64,000 nt of DNA from Mesorhizobium sp. Root102 (GCF_001425625.1 NZ_LMCP01000044.1:62001-126000), one strand, 5' to 3'. Shown: positions 43,851 to 52,723, counted from the stretch's first letter. Numbers and translations: made by a program. The notes: generated from the sequence alone by a model not told the origin.

Positions 43851-43927
43851 TGGCGCGCCCGAAGAGATTCGAACTCCTGACCCCCAGATTCGTAGTCTGG
43901 TGCTCTATCCAGCTGAGCTACGGGCGC
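43851..43927 (-). tRNA. tRNA-Arg (anticodon ACG)
   Basis: The minus strand reads a complete cloverleaf. The acceptor GCGCCCG pairs with CGGGCGC, the D arm is GCTC...GAGC, the anticodon arm is CCAGA-CTACGAA-TCTGG with ACG at the wobble-to-third positions, and the T arm has GGTTCGAAT-like GTTCGAAT. CCA is encoded at the 3' end (43851-43853). It decodes CGU/CGC/CGA after A34-to-inosine editing. Its 3' end faces the cyclase region. Confidence 0.95.
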
Positions 43928-44205
43928 GCAACAGGCCATGCTTTCCATGACCCCGCGATCCGATCGTGAACGACCGGCCGCGACGAGACGTGTTCCCTAG
44001 CGACTGAATTTCCGAAAAGCAAGCCGATCCGGCAAAAGTTTTGTCACAAGTGCCCAGGCCGGCGACTGCGGGCCGGATTCCGGTGCTTCGAGACGACCAG
44101 GAAGTCGGCCCTGTTCGGGGGGAGGGAAAGCGCCGGGCCTGGAAAGCAGCGGAAGAATACGGAACCTTGGAGGCAAGAGCGTCGGGCAATACAGCGCCCG
44201 AACCA

Positions 44206-45705
44206 TCATGCCGGGCGGCGCAGGCCGTTGCGGGCCTGGTCGAGCCGGACCGGCTGGTCGGGGATGGTAACGGCGAATGTGGTGCGCCCGCCAATGCTCT
44301 CGACCAGTTCGACCGTGCCGCCATGCGCGCGGATCAATTCGTGCGCGATCGCCAGCCCAAGGCCGGTGCCGCCGCTGCGGGCCGAGCCGCGAAAGGCCGC
44401 GAACAGGTTTTCGCGCGCTTTCGGCGGCAGGCCGGGACCGGTGTCGCTGACGGCAATGCGGCTGACGCTGCCCAGGCGCACGGCCGACACCGCCAGGCGG
44501 CGCACCAAGGCGCTTTCACTGTCGGCCGCCATCGCCTGCACCGAGTTGCGGCACAGATTGGTCAGCACGCGGAACAGCTGATCGGAATCGGCCTCCACCT
44601 CGAAGGCCGGCTCGACGGAATTGACGAACTCGATGCCCTGCTCGATGTCGAGCAGGCCGTGCACGTCCTCGACCAGCTGGCGCAGCCTCAAGCGTCGGCG
44701 CGCCGGTGGCGGCTCCTGGGTGCGGCCATAGGCCAGCACGCCTTCGGAATAGGACACGGCACGGTCGAGCGCGCGCAGCAGTTTCGGCGCGAAGGCTTGC
44801 ACGGTCGGGTCCTTCACCTGGCGCAAGCGGTCCGACATCAGCTGCGCCGAGGCCAGGATGTTGCGCATGTCATGGTTGATCTTGGAGACCGCAAGGCCGA
44901 GATCGGCAAGGTGCTTCTGCTCGGACAGCATCTTCTGCAGCCGCTCCTGCATCTGCGACAGCTCGCGCTCGGCGACGCCGATCTCGTCGGCGCGGGCGGC
45001 CGGATGGATGATGCGCCCGGGATCGTCGGGCGCTTCAGAGAAGGACAGCATCGAGCGCGTCATCGTCCGGATCGGCCCGATCATGATCAGGTCGATCGCG
45101 GCATAGACCAGCATGGCGGTGAACAGCGAGATCAGCAGTGAAACAAAGGCGACATTGCGGGAATATCGCAGCATCGCGTTGCGCAGGCTGTTGTCGGGCA
45201 TGATCAGTTCGAACTCCTTGTCCGAGTCGCCGACCGGGCCGAAAACGCGCAGCATTCGGTCGCCGCCGAAAAACAGCGTGTCAAGCGCGCCGGTCATGCC
45301 CTTGATCATGCCGATCGAGGCGATATCGATGTGTTCGTCGACCTTCGGCGGCATTTCGGCCACCACCAGCAGCCGCGAGACGCCGCCGTCGCGCACCGCG
45401 ATCGCCTTGGCGCCTATTGCCATCAGCACGTCGTTCTGGGCCGTACGTGACAGCGAGGTGGGTTCCCCTTGCACCAGCACGATCGACACCGCCGCTGCCG
45501 TGCTCAGCCGCTCCTTCAGCCAGTTCAGCCGGTAGCTGGCGATCCAGGGCAGGAAGATGAGCACTTCGGCCAGCAGCACGAAAACAATGGTGAGCAGCAG
45601 CAGCTTGGTCGACAGGCCGCGCGACAGCGGCACCGTGCGCACGATGGCTGGCGCTGCCGTGCCGATCCCTTCCTGCGCTTGTATGGTTTCGCTCATACGG
45701 TCCAT
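44206..45705 (-). CDS. Membrane sensor histidine kinase
   Basis: The 499-residue protein has a transmembrane helix at about 32-55 (LLLLTIVFVLLAEVLIFLPWIA), a periplasmic sensor stretch of about 120 residues, a second helix (VAFVSLLISLFTAMLVYAAIDLIMIGPI), a HAMP-like linker, then kinase motifs: H-box LGLAVSKINHDMRNILASAQ, N-box NLCRNSVQA, G1 DTGPGLPP and G2 GGTGLGLAIAHELI. No cognate response regulator is adjacent. It is transcribed away from rpmH. The input signal is unknown; the sensor region has no recognised domain. Confidence 0.92.
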   Translation of the reverse strand: MDRMSETIQAQEGIGTAAPAIVRTVPLSRGLSTKLLLLTIVFVLLAEVLIFLPWIASYRLNWLKERLSTAAAVSIVLVQGEPTSLSRTAQNDVLMAIGAKAIAVRDGGVSRLLVVAEMPPKVDEHIDIASIGMIKGMTGALDTLFFGGDRMLRVFGPVGDSDKEFELIMPDNSLRNAMLRYSRNVAFVSLLISLFTAMLVYAAIDLIMIGPIRTMTRSMLSFSEAPDDPGRIIHPAARADEIGVAERELSQMQERLQKMLSEQKHLADLGLAVSKINHDMRNILASAQLMSDRLRQVKDPTVQAFAPKLLRALDRAVSYSEGVLAYGRTQEPPPARRRLRLRQLVEDVHGLLDIEQGIEFVNSVEPAFEVEADSDQLFRVLTNLCRNSVQAMAADSESALVRRLAVSAVRLGSVSRIAVSDTGPGLPPKARENLFAAFRGSARSGGTGLGLAIAHELIRAHGGTVELVESIGGRTTFAVTIPDQPVRLDQARNGLRRPA

Positions 45706-45824
45706 GTCTTCACAATCACTTGATCAACGCAGATTAGGCGATTACGGCTTTTTTGCCAATTTCGTCCTTGGTCGGAAACATAAACGGCCTGAACGGCGCC
45801 GGGCTTGCGCCCGACGACTCCGGA

Positions 45825-45853
45825 TTGACTTCCAAAAGCCTTCTTTCTATAAG
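45825..45853 (+). promoter_or_regulatory. Sigma-70-type promoter for rpmH-rnpA-yidC
   Basis: TTGACT (45825-45830) and TATAAG (45848-45853) are separated by 17 bases, a near-consensus housekeeping promoter. It lies about 120 bases upstream of the rpmH start. It should drive rpmH, rnpA and yidC. Confidence 0.7.
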
Positions 45854-45974
45854 CCCGCACACGCTCGGGCCATTCGTCCCGGCGCGGTTTCGATCGCGCC
45901 AAAGCCGGCCCGGCAAAGCTCCTGTTACACAGTGACAGAATCAAGAAGGGCCGCACCCCGCGGTATTAAAACAA

Positions 45975-46109
45975 ATGAAGCGTACCTACCAACCGTCTAA
46001 ACTCGTCCGCAAACGTCGGCACGGCTTTCGTGCCCGCATGGCCACCAAGGGTGGTCGCGGCGTCGTCGCGGCTCGCCGCAACCGCGGTCGCAAACGGCTC
46101 AGCGCCTGA
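45975..46109 (+). CDS. rpmH: 50S ribosomal protein L34
   Basis: The 44-residue basic protein reads MKRTYQPSKLVRKRRHGF and continues with ARMATKGGRGVVAARRNRGRKRLSA, the standard L34 sequence. It is a structural component of the large ribosomal subunit. It is too short to stand out as an ORF but is unmistakable by sequence. rnpA follows after 16 bases, the universal bacterial order. Confidence 0.98.
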   Translation: MKRTYQPSKLVRKRRHGFRARMATKGGRGVVAARRNRGRKRLSA

Positions 46110-46125
46110 ACGGAAGACGAGATCG

Positions 46126-46479
46126 TTGCCCGCATCCGGCAAGCCAGTGGGACCAAATCCCAAGCGGCTCCTGAAGCGCGCGGAATTCCTGGCCGTCCGT
46201 CGTGGTGAAAAGCGACGCGGGCGGCTTTTTCTCGTTGAAGTTCTCGACCGCGGCGACGGCCTGTCGCCGCGCGTCGGCTACACCGTCACCAAGAAGGTCG
46301 GCAATGCGGTTGTCCGCAACCGCGTCCGGCGGCGGCTGCGGGAGGCTGTCCGTACGCATGCGGCAAGTGACATGGCGCCTGGCAATGACTATGTCATCGT
46401 CGGGCGTGAAGACGTGCTTACCATTCCGTTCGGCCAGTTGAAGGCCGAACTCTCCCGCCGAATGCGCGGAACACGATAG
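46126..46479 (+). CDS. rnpA: Ribonuclease P protein component
   Basis: The protein of about 117 residues is the protein cofactor of RNase P, which matures tRNA 5' ends. KRLLKRAEFLAVRRGEKRRGRLFLVEVL and the RNA-binding motif RVGYTVTKKVGNAVVRNRVRRRLREAVR are diagnostic. The start is not an ATG: TTG at 46126 (after GGAAGACGAG) or GTG at 46147 both fit; a more distant in-frame ATG would overlap rpmH and is unlikely. It sits between rpmH and yidC. Confidence 0.94.
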   Translation: MPASGKPVGPNPKRLLKRAEFLAVRRGEKRRGRLFLVEVLDRGDGLSPRVGYTVTKKVGNAVVRNRVRRRLREAVRTHAASDMAPGNDYVIVGREDVLTIPFGQLKAELSRRMRGTR

Positions 46480-46493
46480 GCCAAGGGCTTTCG

Positions 46494-48308
46494 ATGGAAA
46501 ACAACCGGAACTTCTTCATCACCATCGCGCTGTCGGTGCTGATCCTGGCGGTATGGCAATATTTTTATGTGTTGCCGCGCAGTGAGCAGCAGCGCGAGGC
46601 GGCCCGCGTCGAACAGCAGCGCGTCGAGGAGCAGAAGAAGGCCGCCGACGCCGCCAATCCCGGCGCCGATACCGCAACGCCCGCCGCACCTGGCGCGATT
46701 CCGAATGCACCCGGCAGCAACGCGATTGCGGCGGTCGACCGCAACCAGGCGCTGGCGGCGACGAAGCGCGTCAAGATCGATACACCAAGCCTCGAGGGTT
46801 CGATCAACCTGACCGGCGCCCGTCTCGACGACCTCAAGCTCAAGCACTACACCGAGACGGTCGACAAGAATTCGCCCGAGATCAGCCTGCTCAACCCGGC
46901 GGCACTGCCCAATGGCTACTATGCCGAGATCGGCTTCGTCGGCAACGACAAGACCGGCGCGGTGCCCGGTCCGGAGACCGTGTGGGCCGTCGACGGCAAT
47001 GCGACGCTGACGCCGACAACCCCGGTCACGCTGACCTATTCGAACGACAAGGGCCTGACCTTCAAGCGCACCTTTTCCGTCGACACCAACTACATGTTCA
47101 CGGTCTCCGACACGGTCCAGAATTCGGGCACCACTGCCGTCTCGCTGTCCAATTACGGCCGCGTCACCCGTTTCGACAAGCCGGCCGTTGCCAGCACCTA
47201 TGTGCTGCATGAGGGCCTGATCGGCTTCACCGGCACCGAAGGCCTGCAGGAACACAAATACGCGTCCATCGAGAAGGACAAGCAGTTCACGCCGGGCAAG
47301 TCGACCGACGGCTGGCTTGGCATCACCGACAAATACTGGGCGGTGACGCTGGTGCCGACCGAGAAGCAGCCGTTCCAGCCGCGCTACGCTTATTTCGAGG
47401 ACGGCCGCCCTCGCTACCAGTCCGACTTCCTGACCGACCCGATCACCGTCGCTGCCGGTCAGTCGGCGACGGTGGAGAGCGAAATCTTCGCCGGCGCCAA
47501 GGAGGTCGGCAAGATCAACGCCTATGCGGAAGACCGCCACATCAAGCGCTTCGACCTGTTGATCGACTGGGGCTGGTTCCACTTCATCACCAAGCCGATG
47601 TTCTGGCTGATCGACACGCTCTACAAATTCTTCGGCAATTTCGGCCTGGCGATCCTCGCCACCACCGTCATCGTCAAGGCCATCTTCTTCCCGCTCGCCA
47701 ACAAGTCCTACGCGTCGATGGCGAACATGAAGAAGGTGCAGCCGAAAATGCTCGAGATTCGCGAGAAATACGCGGACGACAAGATGAAGCAGCAGCAGGC
47801 GATGATGGAGCTGTACAAGACCGAGAAGATCAATCCGCTTGCCGGCTGCTGGCCGGTGGCGCTGCAGATCCCGGTCTTCTTCTCGCTCTACAAGGTGCTC
47901 TACATCACCATCGAGATGCGGCATGCGCCGTTCTTCGGCTGGATCCAGGATCTGGCGGCACCCGATCCGACGTCGATCTTCAATCTGTTCGGCCTCGTTC
48001 CGGTCACCTTGCCGCACATGCTGATGATCGGTGTCTGGCCGCTGATCATGGGCGTCACCATGTTCCTGCAGATGCGCATGAACCCGACGCCGCCGGATCC
48101 GACGCAGGCCGCGATCTTCACCTGGATGCCTGTCATCTTCACCTTCATGATGGCCGGTTTCCCGGCCGGCTTGGTTATCTACTGGGCCTGGAACAACACG
48201 CTGTCGATCCTCCAGCAAGGCGTGATCATGAAGCGCCAGGGCGCCAAGATCGAGCTGTGGGACAATCTGGTCGCACTGTTCCGAAAGAAACCGTCACCGG
48301 CGGAATAG
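46494..48308 (+). CDS. yidC: Membrane protein insertase YidC
   Basis: The 604-residue protein has an N-terminal transmembrane anchor (NFFITIALSVLILAVWQYFYVLP), an Ala/Pro-rich linker, a large periplasmic beta-supersandwich domain (about 85-360) and a C-terminal insertase core of five helices including WGWFHFITKPMFWLIDTLYKFFGNFGLAILATTVIVKAIFFPLANKSYASMANMKKVQPKM. The hydrophilic-groove Arg equivalent and the GCWPVALQIPVFFSLYKVLY helix are present. It inserts membrane proteins with or without SecYEG. It follows rnpA after 14 bases and is ended by a strong terminator. Confidence 0.97.
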   Translation: MENNRNFFITIALSVLILAVWQYFYVLPRSEQQREAARVEQQRVEEQKKAADAANPGADTATPAAPGAIPNAPGSNAIAAVDRNQALAATKRVKIDTPSLEGSINLTGARLDDLKLKHYTETVDKNSPEISLLNPAALPNGYYAEIGFVGNDKTGAVPGPETVWAVDGNATLTPTTPVTLTYSNDKGLTFKRTFSVDTNYMFTVSDTVQNSGTTAVSLSNYGRVTRFDKPAVASTYVLHEGLIGFTGTEGLQEHKYASIEKDKQFTPGKSTDGWLGITDKYWAVTLVPTEKQPFQPRYAYFEDGRPRYQSDFLTDPITVAAGQSATVESEIFAGAKEVGKINAYAEDRHIKRFDLLIDWGWFHFITKPMFWLIDTLYKFFGNFGLAILATTVIVKAIFFPLANKSYASMANMKKVQPKMLEIREKYADDKMKQQQAMMELYKTEKINPLAGCWPVALQIPVFFSLYKVLYITIEMRHAPFFGWIQDLAAPDPTSIFNLFGLVPVTLPHMLMIGVWPLIMGVTMFLQMRMNPTPPDPTQAAIFTWMPVIFTFMMAGFPAGLVIYWAWNNTLSILQQGVIMKRQGAKIELWDNLVALFRKKPSPAE

Positions 48309-48339
48309 AAGGCGCCGAGCTTTCTCCAGCATTCAAAAG

Positions 48340-48365
48340 AGCCCCGCTTCGCGCGGGGCTTTTTT
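48340..48365 (+). terminator. Intrinsic terminator after yidC
   Basis: AGCCCCGC-ttcgc-GCGGGGCT forms a GC-rich 8-bp stem followed by six T residues. It lies 31 bases past the yidC stop, so the core rpmH-rnpA-yidC operon ends here and does not continue to engB. Confidence 0.9.
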
Positions 48366-48401
48366 CTTGAATGGAGCCGACATCACGTTCCCGTGACCAG
48401 C

Positions 48402-48426
48402 GAAACTAACGCCCCGCGAGCGGCGT
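48402..48426 (+). promoter_or_regulatory. Candidate ECF-sigma promoter of the first fasciclin gene
   Basis: GAAAC (48402-48406) and CGT (48424-48426) are separated by 17 bases, fitting the general AAC / CGT form of ECF promoters. The same GAAACT / CGT pair with a 16-base spacer lies upstream of the second fasciclin gene. Both could be served by the ECF factor encoded at 60598-61137. Confidence 0.35.
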
Positions 48427-48488
48427 GACTGCGTGTGCGTTTCCAAAGGCTATCAATTCCGATCAGCCCTCACCCGGAGGACGAACAC

Positions 48489-49049
48489 ATGCGCTTGCCG
48501 TCATTCAGGACCATCGCCATTTCCGCTCTTGTCGCCAGCGTGGCGATTGCCGCTCCCGCCTATGCCAAGAACCCGAATGTCGGCGGCGCGCCGATGTACA
48601 CCACCAAGAACATCGTCGAGAACGCCGTCAACTCGAAGGACCACACCACGCTGGTCGCCGCGGTCAAGGCCGCCGGCCTGGTCGATACGCTGCAGGGCGC
48701 CGGCCCATTTACGGTCTTTGCGCCGACGAACAAGGCGTTTGCGGCCCTGCCCAAGGGCACTGTCGACACGCTGCTGAAGCCGGAGAACAAGGGCCAGCTC
48801 ACCAAGGTGCTGACCGCGCATGTCGTGGCCGGCAAGATCTCCGGCGCCGATATGATGAAAAAGGCCAAGGCGATGGGCGGCAAATATGAGATGAAGACCG
48901 TTTCCGGCGACACGCTGACCGCCGAAGTCAAGAACGGCAAGCTCTACATCATGGACGAGTCAGGCGGCGAAGCCAAAGTGACGATCGCCGACGTCAACCA
49001 GTCGAACGGCGTCATCCATGTCGTCAACAAGGTGCTGTTGCCGAAGTAA
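48489..49049 (+). CDS. Secreted fasciclin (FAS1) domain protein
   Basis: The 186-residue protein has a signal peptide (MRLPSFRTIAISALVASVAIAAPAYA) and one FAS1 domain: NIVENAVNSKDHTTLVAAVKAAGLVDTLQGAGPFTVFAPTNKAFAALP (H1 region), LTKVLTAHVVAGKISG, and the closing ADVNQSNGVIHVVNKVLLPK (H2 region). FAS1 proteins act in adhesion or surface functions; bacterial single-domain forms are periplasmic or secreted with little functional data. It has GGAGG before the ATG. A close paralogue lies at 59094-59651; many blocks between them are identical. Confidence 0.95.
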   Translation: MRLPSFRTIAISALVASVAIAAPAYAKNPNVGGAPMYTTKNIVENAVNSKDHTTLVAAVKAAGLVDTLQGAGPFTVFAPTNKAFAALPKGTVDTLLKPENKGQLTKVLTAHVVAGKISGADMMKKAKAMGGKYEMKTVSGDTLTAEVKNGKLYIMDESGGEAKVTIADVNQSNGVIHVVNKVLLPK

Positions 49050-49071
49050 CGGCTTCCGGCGAAGGGGATCA

Positions 49072-49105
49072 AGGCAGGTCCGTTGGGGCTTTCTCGGACC
49101 TGCCT
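49072..49105 (+). repeat. Hairpin after the fasciclin gene
   Basis: AGGCAGGTCCG (49072-49082) and CGGACCTGCCT (49095-49105) form a perfect 11-bp stem with a 12-base loop. There is no T-run; it precedes the stronger terminator at 49152 and may protect the 3' end of the fasciclin mRNA. Confidence 0.6.
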
Positions 49106-49151
49106 CCCCGCCCCATGACGAGGTGCCATGTTTCTGGGGAAGCCGTACCGG

Positions 49152-49191
49152 CCGGGGTCCTGTAGTCCCTCACAGGACCCCGGTTCTTTTT
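49152..49191 (+). terminator. Strong intrinsic terminator after the fasciclin gene
   Basis: CCGGGGTCCTGT and ACAGGACCCCGG form a perfect 12-bp stem with an 8-base loop, followed by TTCTTTTT. It separates the rightward fasciclin gene from the leftward efflux genes. Confidence 0.9.
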
Positions 49192-49256
49192 GATTTACGC
49201 TTGACCAGGCAGGCTGTGTCTTACCCTGGCGTATCGGCCGGCCGGTTTGCGCCGCG

Positions 49257-50798
49257 TCATTCCATGACGGCGCTGTGGTCGATCTTGGCCGGTGTCGCCG
49301 GCTTGCGCAGCAAGAGGACCAGCGGAATGGCGGCAAGCGACAGGATCATCATCAGCTTGAAGTCGTTCATATAGCTGATGATCGTGGCCTGCAGCGTCAC
49401 CACGCCGTCGAGCGCGGCGCGGCCGGCGGCGCTGTAGGGGTTCATCGCCTGGAAGATCGCCGGATTGCCGAATGCCTGGTTGTAGGGCGTCACATAGGTG
49501 GCGATGTTGGCGTGGTTGATCTGCACGTTCTGCGTCAGCAGCGCGGTGACCACCGAGATGCCGACGCTTGAGCCGATATTTCGCGACAGGTTGTACAGGC
49601 CAGTGCCTTCCGCGCGCCGCTCCGGCGCCAGCGTGGCGAAGGTGATGGTGGTCAGCGGAACGAACAGGAAACCGAGCCCCGCGCCCTGGATGAAGCCGGT
49701 GCTGATGATCGTCCATTGCGAGACATCAGGGGTCCAGCCGGTCATGTCGTACATCGCCCAGGCCGTGACCAGCAGGCCGGTCAACAGCAGCCAACGCGTG
49801 TCCACCTTGCCGATCAGCCTGCCGACCAGGAACATGCACGCCATGGTGCCGAGACCGCGCGGCCCCATGACGATGCCGGCCGTCACCACCGGATAGCCCA
49901 TCAGCGTTTGCAGATAGGGCGTCATCAGGGCCAGCGAAGCCAGATAGGTGATGCCGATGATGAAGATGAAGATCATCCCGACGGCGAAGTTCCGGTCGAG
50001 GAAGAGCCTCGGATTCACGAACGTGTTGCGGGCGGTGAAGGTGTGGACGAGGAAGATGTAGAAGGCCGACGCGCAGATCAGCGCCTCGACGATGATCTCG
50101 GACGACGAGAACCAGTTGAGCTGCTCGCCACGATCGAGGAACATCTGCAGCGATGCGATGGTGACGCTGAGCATGCCAAAGCCCAGCCAGTCCAGCCTCG
50201 CCTTGAGGTCCGTCCTGGTTTCCTGGACGAACATCGACACGCCGGCGAAAGCCAGCGCGCCGATCGGGACGTTGATGTAGAACACCCAGCGCCAGCTGAC
50301 ATTCTCGGTCAGCCAGCCGCCGATGACCGGCCCGAGCACCGGCCCGACCATCACCGAAACGCCGAACAGCGCCATCGCCGAGCCGCGCTCTTCGACGCTG
50401 TAGATGTCGAGCAGGATGCTCTGCGCCAGCGGCACCAGGGCGGCGCCGAACAGGCCTTGCAGCAGGCGGAAGCCGACGATCTGCGGCAGCGACTGAGCGA
50501 AGCCGCACAGCACCGACGCGACAACGAAGCCGGTGATGGAGATCAGCAGGATGCGCTTGCGGCCGAAACGATTGGCAAGATAGCCCGAAGGCGGCGTCAT
50601 GACGGCCGCCGCGACGATATAGGACGTCAGCACCCAGTTGATCTGGTCGGCGCTCGCCGAAACGCTGCCCTGGATATAAGGAAGCGCCACATTGGCGATG
50701 GTCGTGTCCAGCGCCTGCATGATCACCGCCAGGATCACGCAGGCGGTGATGGCGCCGCGATTGGCGACCACGCCACCTGTCGCGGACGCGCCGGTCAT
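49257..50798 (-). CDS. DHA2-family drug efflux MFS transporter, EmrB-like
   Basis: The 513-residue inner-membrane protein has about 14 transmembrane segments. The DHA2 signature ALDTTIANVALPYIQGSVSASADQINWVLTSYIVAAAV, motif A GYLANRFGRKRILL and motif C GPVLGPVIGGWLTENVSWRWVFYINVP are present. It would pump drugs or toxic compounds through a tripartite system with the adjacent HlyD-type adaptor and an outer-membrane factor encoded elsewhere. Its start overlaps the adaptor stop (ATGA), and the order marR-emrA-emrB on the minus strand mirrors the E. coli emrRAB operon. Confidence 0.94.
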   Translation of the reverse strand: MTGASATGGVVANRGAITACVILAVIMQALDTTIANVALPYIQGSVSASADQINWVLTSYIVAAAVMTPPSGYLANRFGRKRILLISITGFVVASVLCGFAQSLPQIVGFRLLQGLFGAALVPLAQSILLDIYSVEERGSAMALFGVSVMVGPVLGPVIGGWLTENVSWRWVFYINVPIGALAFAGVSMFVQETRTDLKARLDWLGFGMLSVTIASLQMFLDRGEQLNWFSSSEIIVEALICASAFYIFLVHTFTARNTFVNPRLFLDRNFAVGMIFIFIIGITYLASLALMTPYLQTLMGYPVVTAGIVMGPRGLGTMACMFLVGRLIGKVDTRWLLLTGLLVTAWAMYDMTGWTPDVSQWTIISTGFIQGAGLGFLFVPLTTITFATLAPERRAEGTGLYNLSRNIGSSVGISVVTALLTQNVQINHANIATYVTPYNQAFGNPAIFQAMNPYSAAGRAALDGVVTLQATIISYMNDFKLMMILSLAAIPLVLLLRKPATPAKIDHSAVME

Positions 50799-52087
50799 GA
50801 CTCTTGCCCGAACCGGTTGATGAGATCGGTGACGAAGTCGGGCAGGCCGCGCGCATGGCCGGTATCGATGCCGACCACGGCGCTCATTCCGCCGCGCAGT
50901 GGCGGCTTGCCCTGGAGATCATCGACCGTCACGCGCAGCGGAATGCGCTGGACGACCTTGACCCAGTTGCCGGTGGTGTTCTGCGCGGGAAGCAGCGAGA
51001 AGCTCGACGACGACGCCGGGCTGATCGAGGCGACCGTCCCGTGCCAGACGGCACCCGGGTAGGCGTCGACACTGATCGTCGCCGTCTGTCCCGGCCGCAC
51101 ATACGTCAGTTCGGTTTCCTTCGGCTCCGCCGCGATCCACAGGTCGGTCGCCGAGACCAGGCTGAACGCCGGCTGCGAAGCCGGCAGATACCTGCCGACC
51201 TGAAGCGCGTCGACATTGGTGACGATGCCGTCGAACGGCGCCTTGACGACGGAATCGGCAAGATTGCGCTGGGCGTCGTCGACCGCCGACTGGGCCTGAA
51301 GGTAGAACGGGTTCTTCTCCACGGGCTGGCTGGCGTCGCCGCCAAGCTGGGCAAGCGTCGCCTGCGCCTGCGCCTCGGCAACGGACACTTTCTGGCGGGC
51401 GGCAACGAGATCGTGCTGGGCGCTGTCGAAGGTCGCCTTGGAGGAGGTCGAGGTCTTGAGCAGATCCTGCTGGCGCTGGAAAGCGGCCTCGTAATAGGGA
51501 ATATCGGCCTGCGCCTGCTCGATCAGCGCTTGCGACTGCCGGTAGCTCGCCAGCAAGGTCAGCACCTGGTTGCGCACCGTCCCGAGTTGGGCCTGGGCGG
51601 CGGCGAGAGCGGTTTCGAAAGAGGCCGGCCGCAACCGGAAAAGCACCTGATCCTTCTTCACCGCCTCGTTCTCGTGCACGTCGATCTCAGACACTGTGCC
51701 GGAGACATCGGTGGAGACGCCGAGCGACTGCGCCTGGATGTAGGCATTGTCGGTGGTCATCACCTGGCCGCCGATGACGTAGTAATAGCCGCCGACGACC
51801 AGCGCGACCGGAAGCAGGGCAAACAGGATCGGCCGCGTCAGGCTGCGCTTCGGCTTTGCCGGCGCCGGCGGCGCTACAGCGACCGTGGCTTGCCGCGGCT
51901 CTTTGGACGGAGCCTCGAGTGCCGCCGGCTCCAGGGCGACCAGTGCATCCAGCTCGTCATCGCCGATGACGGTGTTGGCTCGCCTTTGTTCGCGTTCGCT
52001 GTCCAGCCGGATGATCTGGTCGCTCGTCCGGTTGGCGGAAGGCCCGTCTTCTTCGACAGGCTTCTTGGGTGAGTTTGATTCAGCCAT
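50795..52087 (-). CDS. HlyD-family membrane fusion protein, EmrA-like
   Basis: The 430-residue adaptor has a long, charged cytoplasmic N-terminus (about 90 residues), one transmembrane helix (PILFALLPVALVVGGYYYVIGG), then the barrel-sandwich and coiled-coil regions: TTDNAYIQAQSLGVSTDVSGTVSEIDVHENEAVKKDQVLFRL, a helical hairpin rich in Ala and Gln (about 170-270), and VVKAPFDGIVTNVDALQVGRYL. It links EmrB to an outer-membrane channel. The ATG at 52087 has GGGAGAG upstream and overlaps the marR stop by eight bases. Confidence 0.94.
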   Translation of the reverse strand: MAESNSPKKPVEEDGPSANRTSDQIIRLDSEREQRRANTVIGDDELDALVALEPAALEAPSKEPRQATVAVAPPAPAKPKRSLTRPILFALLPVALVVGGYYYVIGGQVMTTDNAYIQAQSLGVSTDVSGTVSEIDVHENEAVKKDQVLFRLRPASFETALAAAQAQLGTVRNQVLTLLASYRQSQALIEQAQADIPYYEAAFQRQQDLLKTSTSSKATFDSAQHDLVAARQKVSVAEAQAQATLAQLGGDASQPVEKNPFYLQAQSAVDDAQRNLADSVVKAPFDGIVTNVDALQVGRYLPASQPAFSLVSATDLWIAAEPKETELTYVRPGQTATISVDAYPGAVWHGTVASISPASSSSFSLLPAQNTTGNWVKVVQRIPLRVTVDDLQGKPPLRGGMSAVVGIDTGHARGLPDFVTDLINRFGQES

Positions 52088-52544
52088 GCATTCTCTCCCG
52101 GTCGACGGCAGGCTGGGTGCAAGCCTCGAGCAGATTGGATTTGATGAGGGACAGGGTTTGCAGCAGATGCAGTTGGGCATCCGCGGAAAGTCCGGTAAAG
52201 GCCTCGCCACGCGTCTTCTGGCCATTGCTGCGCATGATTTCGAGCAGCGGATGGGCTTCCGGCGTCAGGTAAAGCAGCCATGCTCTGCGATCGGCAGGAT
52301 TGGGCCGGCGCTCGATGAAACCGCGGGCTTCCATCTTGTCGAGCAGCCGGGCGAGCGTGATCGGCATGATCTCGATCAGATCGGCGAGCTTGTTCTGGTG
52401 GATGCCTTCATGCAGGGACAGATAGGCCAGCACCTGCCACTGGGCGCGGGTCAGCCCCGACGCCCGCGACCGCTGCTCGAACCGCTTTCGAAGCAGGCGC
52501 GCGACATCGTGCAGCACGAAGCTGATGTTGGGTGACGACGGCAT
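52080..52544 (-). CDS. MarR-family regulator of the EmrAB-type efflux operon
   Basis: The 154-residue winged-helix regulator has FVLHDVARLLRKRFEQRSRASGLTRAQWQVLAYLSLHEGIHQNKLADLIEIMPITLARLLDKMEARGFIERRPNPADRRAWLLYLT, with the recognition helix and DxR wing of MarR/EmrR proteins. It overlaps the emrA-like gene by eight bases and is the first gene of the unit, so it probably represses the operon until a drug or phenolic ligand binds. Confidence 0.92.
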   Translation of the reverse strand: MPSSPNISFVLHDVARLLRKRFEQRSRASGLTRAQWQVLAYLSLHEGIHQNKLADLIEIMPITLARLLDKMEARGFIERRPNPADRRAWLLYLTPEAHPLLEIMRSNGQKTRGEAFTGLSADAQLHLLQTLSLIKSNLLEACTQPAVDRERMHG

Positions 52545-52723
52545 GGGAGGTACTGGGGTTTTTCGGCGCGACTTTTAGTGAGCATGCTTATTATCATCAT
52601 GCACATAATCCCGCTGGACGCGGTACGCAAGACGGACTAAGCCCGCCTGGAAAAAATGCCGCATGGACTGCGACGCAACAAAGAAAGGCCCTGTGACAGG
52701 CGTTGCCGGGCGAGGATATGACG

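Noticed and set aside
41486..43948. 820-codon open frame on the minus strand across the cyclase and tRNA
   Set aside because: It is antisense to a well-supported class III cyclase and runs through a tRNA gene; no domain is recognisable.
45706..45974. Replication origin near rpmH
   Set aside because: No cluster of DnaA boxes is visible and dnaA/dnaN are absent; the rpmH neighbourhood alone is not enough.
46389..48218. 609-codon minus-strand frame opposite yidC
   Set aside because: Antisense shadow of yidC, with charged low-complexity translation.
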